Positions 62,166 to 64,000 of a DNA stretch of 64,000 nt are shown here, one piece after another; position 1 is the first letter of the stretch, and every line of letters begins with the position of its first letter. Under the pieces are notes generated by a model. It worked only from the letters and a program-made list of their open reading frames with translations. It was not told the DNA's origin and searched no databases. The position numbers were made by a program, and so were the translations under genes. This DNA is from JBBQYD01 sp942493075 (GTDB taxonomy: Bacteria; Verrucomicrobiota; Verrucomicrobiia; Limisphaerales; UBA8199), in NCBI GenBank assembly GCA_942493075.1, contig OW818681.1, positions 4,960,001 through 5,024,000 on the forward strand, read 5' to 3'.

Positions 62166-63038
62166 TCACATTACCCTGCTGCGCGTGCGCAGGGCTCTAA
62201 CCTCACTCCATGGGAAAAAATACACGGAATAGACCACCGCGTACACTATAAAGGAATCGACCTTCAGCATGTGACAGAACGCAAAGAAGAAAATCAAAAG
62301 ATGCATGCGGATCACGTTGACGTATGGGCGCTTTATCACATCTCCGATTGACTTCGATTTCTTCAAGGAATCAGCTCCAGGAGCAGGTATTGCCTCTTCG
62401 GCGGATGAGTCGGGTCCAACGGAACGGATGGCATCCATCAGTGGTTTAAAAACATGCTTTCGCTCTGCAATGATCGCCGGAACAAGGAATAAACCGTAAG
62501 GGGCCATCAGATGCTTGAAGACCAGAAACCAGAGCAACGGAGGATTGATGAAAGCCTCCCCAAATCCTTGTTTTGGCATTCCTTGGATCGGGAAGAATGA
62601 ATTCAGGAAAACCGAATGGCCGGCGTGGAACCCGCAAAAATGCAGGGAAAAGAAGCCGAGAAAGAATAATCCTCCCAGGACGCCGATCACGATCAATCCT
62701 GTCCGGTTTTTGGTTTCTGCCTGTCGCAGCGCATAACTCCCGAGATACGCCCCGCCAGCGATTGCGGAGAGCAGAGTCAAATATCCCAGCACCAGGCTGC
62801 CTAACCAGAGACTCCACACAAGATCTGTGGTTGTCCATTTAAAGGCATAGGCAAGCCCCAAGCCGAGGGCGAACGCCAGCATGTCGGGCGCGATGCGCCG
62901 GTGCCAGGGCCGCACGTCGTGCAGTTCGGAGTTCACGCGTTGCTTTGTATATGTCAACCCGCACAGGTGCAAACCAAATGCAGCGACCGGCGAGATAAAA
63001 TTGGAGCTAGCCGGTGCGGGCTGCCCAAGAATCCTCAT
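62166..63038 (-). CDS. Multi-pass membrane protein (DUF6498-like)
   Basis: The protein (290 aa as opened; the true start may be the GTG at 62936) has about six hydrophobic segments, with FFLGFFSLHFCGFHAGHSVFL and LMAPYGLFLVPAIIAERKH as the most striking parts and paired His residues (FHAGH) in the membrane region. It resembles DUF6498 membrane proteins, whose function is unknown. A cytoplasmic Ser/Ala-rich loop (SVGPDSSAEEAIPAPGADS) separates the last helices. It stands alone on the minus strand. Confidence 0.6.
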   Translation of the reverse strand: MRILGQPAPASSNFISPVAAFGLHLCGLTYTKQRVNSELHDVRPWHRRIAPDMLAFALGLGLAYAFKWTTTDLVWSLWLGSLVLGYLTLLSAIAGGAYLGSYALRQAETKNRTGLIVIGVLGGLFFLGFFSLHFCGFHAGHSVFLNSFFPIQGMPKQGFGEAFINPPLLWFLVFKHLMAPYGLFLVPAIIAERKHVFKPLMDAIRSVGPDSSAEEAIPAPGADSLKKSKSIGDVIKRPYVNVIRMHLLIFFFAFCHMLKVDSFIVYAVVYSVYFFPWSEVRALRTRSRVM

Positions 63039-63198
63039 TCAGAAGGCTGGTTGGAAGACCGAAGTTACGGAGTTGTCCACCCATAGATTTTCGGGCATTG
63101 CCATTTTCTTTAACCCATCCGGCGCATCCGAACAGTGCGAGCAAGCTTCCGAGCCCTCCCCAATCCCAACGGGATCCCAACGGGATTGCGCCCCAAAG

Positions 63199-63233
63199 CC
63201 CATGGTTGCGGCGCACTTAGCCGCTACCATGGG
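63199..63233. repeat. Imperfect 14-bp hairpin
   Basis: cccatggttgcggc and gccgctaccatggg pair with one mismatch across a 7-base loop. It is neither followed nor preceded by a T-run, so I do not call it a terminator. Confidence 0.7.
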
Positions 63234-63336
63234 TTCTTACGAGAAATGATCTCACCTCTTTTGTTCATTCGGTCCTTCAACATTCAACCTGAGACTTTGA
63301 ACCTTTCTGGTGGCGGCCTGGCGGCCTTACCCTGGG

Positions 63337-63397
63337 CTAGTCGCGTACCGTCCTTCCAGGACTCCAGGTAACTTGGATTAGCGGTTGAATTTCAGGC
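63337..63397. repeat. Dispersed repeat unit, copy 2
   Basis: ctagtcgcgtaccgtcctt, ccaggactcc and attagcggttgaatttcagg correspond to the unit at 61786-61862. Confidence 0.65.
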
Positions 63398-63426
63398 GGG
63401 GCACACTCCGGAACGGGCAGGCTTTC

Positions 63427-63846
63427 CTATGCGGTTTTCTCATTCACCATCCCCGGCATTGCACGTATGTCTCGCCAATATTCCACACGCGCGTCCTCAT
63501 CAATCTCGATCGGTGCGTTCGTTGCATAGAGCTGATCTCCACCTCTGCGCTTGCACCCGGAAATCCAGTAGTCCTCTCCCGTCGCCTCATCGTAGTAGTT
63601 GCATTTGAAACCGCCGCCAACGATCCGATGAAAGACCTGGTCGCGATAGTAAATCGTCCGGCCCGTTCGGTTAAAGGTCACCCGACCGATCCGGGCCGAC
63701 CCTGTCAACGAACCCGCTTTACGCTCAATGTACATGATCCGCGGTCTTCGTCCGCGAGGTTTCTCGGCGACAGGTGCGCAGGACTGCTGGTCGTCGGCGA
63801 TCGCATCTGCAAGGGCCGCTGTTCTTCTGGCGGGTCGCTTAGACAT
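63427..63846 (-). CDS. Small conserved protein of unknown function
   Basis: The 139-aa soluble protein has a basic N-terminus (MSKRPARRTAALADAI) followed by the conserved block RPRIMYIERKAGSL, ARIGRVTFNRTGRTIYYR, GGGFKCNYYDEATGEDYWISG and PIEIDEDARVEYW. This block is shared by a widespread family often mislabelled as 1-deoxy-D-xylulose-5-phosphate synthase; it has none of that enzyme's motifs. Frequent in Verrucomicrobia and Planctomycetes accessory DNA. Function unknown. Confidence 0.75.
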   Translation of the reverse strand: MSKRPARRTAALADAIADDQQSCAPVAEKPRGRRPRIMYIERKAGSLTGSARIGRVTFNRTGRTIYYRDQVFHRIVGGGFKCNYYDEATGEDYWISGCKRRGGDQLYATNAPIEIDEDARVEYWRDIRAMPGMVNEKTA

Positions 63847-63911
63847 AATGGCTCAGGATTTCTAGGGGTTTGCATGCCCCACCGGCGTCGGCTGCAACGC
63901 CAGATTCGGCG

Positions 63912-64000
63912 TCATGACTCAGCCAAGTCAGGCTTCGGCTTAAAGAACTCCACGTGACCACAGCCATCGCAGACCAGGGTATGCATCCCGAACAAAGCGA
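63912..64000 (-). CDS. C-terminal fragment of a zinc-ribbon-like protein (cut by window end)
   Basis: The minus-strand frame from the window edge to the TGA at 63912-63914 encodes 28 residues containing HTLVCDGCGHVEFFKPKP. The CxxC followed by GH and aromatic residues is typical of a small zinc ribbon end. The frame is open to the edge, so the rest of the gene lies beyond the window. Confidence 0.55.
   Translation of the reverse strand, partial: ALFGMHTLVCDGCGHVEFFKPKPDLAES

Larger units (their letters stand above)
63039..63426. other. 388-bp intergenic region with repeats
   Basis: It contains tandem words aatcccaacgggatcccaacggg at about 63165-63186, a 14-bp hairpin with one mismatch (63199-63233), and the second copy of the dispersed repeat (63337-63397). 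No gene is supported. Confidence 0.6.

Overview
The window reads as a chromosomal segment of a soil or freshwater Verrucomicrobiota, most likely the Pedosphaera/Limisphaerales side. The signs are very large secreted LamG/Ig-like proteins, pseudopilin-type proteins with a short RGFTLIELLVV-type leader and a GDSH/ADGH motif, many Tat- and lipoprotein-exported carbohydrate enzymes, a recurring C-terminal 'W-P ... FFRLR' module, and many short GC-rich palindromes between genes. The assignment is inferred from gene content; there is no rRNA gene in the window.

Layout. 1-9 kb: end of a dicarboxylate symporter, a PIN-PhoH ATPase overlapping a GST-like gene, a palindrome-rich intergenic region, a secreted protein, a Tat-exported Mn-type superoxide dismutase, two Tat-exported TIM-barrel sugar isomerase-like proteins and one conserved unknown. 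9-35.6 kb: a 26-kb single-strand polysaccharide-utilisation locus (minus strand). It begins with a XylR-type LacI/AraC hybrid regulator, then a 1613-aa LamG/Ig protein, a pseudopilin, a DUF5107-TPR protein, a GH30-SGNH fusion, a GH2, an MFS sugar porter, a GH2-CBM32-GH59 fusion and a GH105-PL8 fusion. 35.8-45 kb: a malic enzyme gene broken by one in-frame TGA, an Amidase_3 lipoprotein, an SDR sugar-nucleotide epimerase/dehydratase, an ORF-less group II intron directly behind a terminator, an outer-membrane barrel, and GlpD with a HAD-IIA phosphatase. 45.5-53.7 kb: a plus-strand sialic-acid operon (LamG protein, pseudopilin, NanA, sialidase, NanM-like kelch protein, MFS transporter). 53.7-64 kb: an accessory-looking region, by eye more A+T-rich in parts. 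It holds a possible PD-(D/E)XK-like protein, two degenerate tRNA-like sequences, a two-gene unit made of a DisA-N/diadenylate-cyclase-like protein and a helical protein of unknown family, a membrane protein coupled to a sodium:solute symporter, and dispersed repeat relics.

How the genes work together. Both catabolic loci have the same opening: a large exported LamG protein followed directly by a pseudopilin, then enzymes and a transporter. I infer that this pair is a verrucomicrobial counterpart of the substrate-capture module of other phyla's polysaccharide loci. The 26-kb locus should attack an acidic, beta-galactoside-containing heteropolysaccharide (lyase, unsaturated-uronide hydrolase, beta-galactosidase-type enzymes, esterase). 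The second locus frees, isomerises, imports and cleaves sialic acid.

The best candidate for something undescribed is the two-gene unit at 56.1-58.4 kb: a diverged cyclic-dinucleotide-synthase-like protein translationally coupled by an ATGA overlap to a protein I cannot place, flanked by tRNA-like relics.
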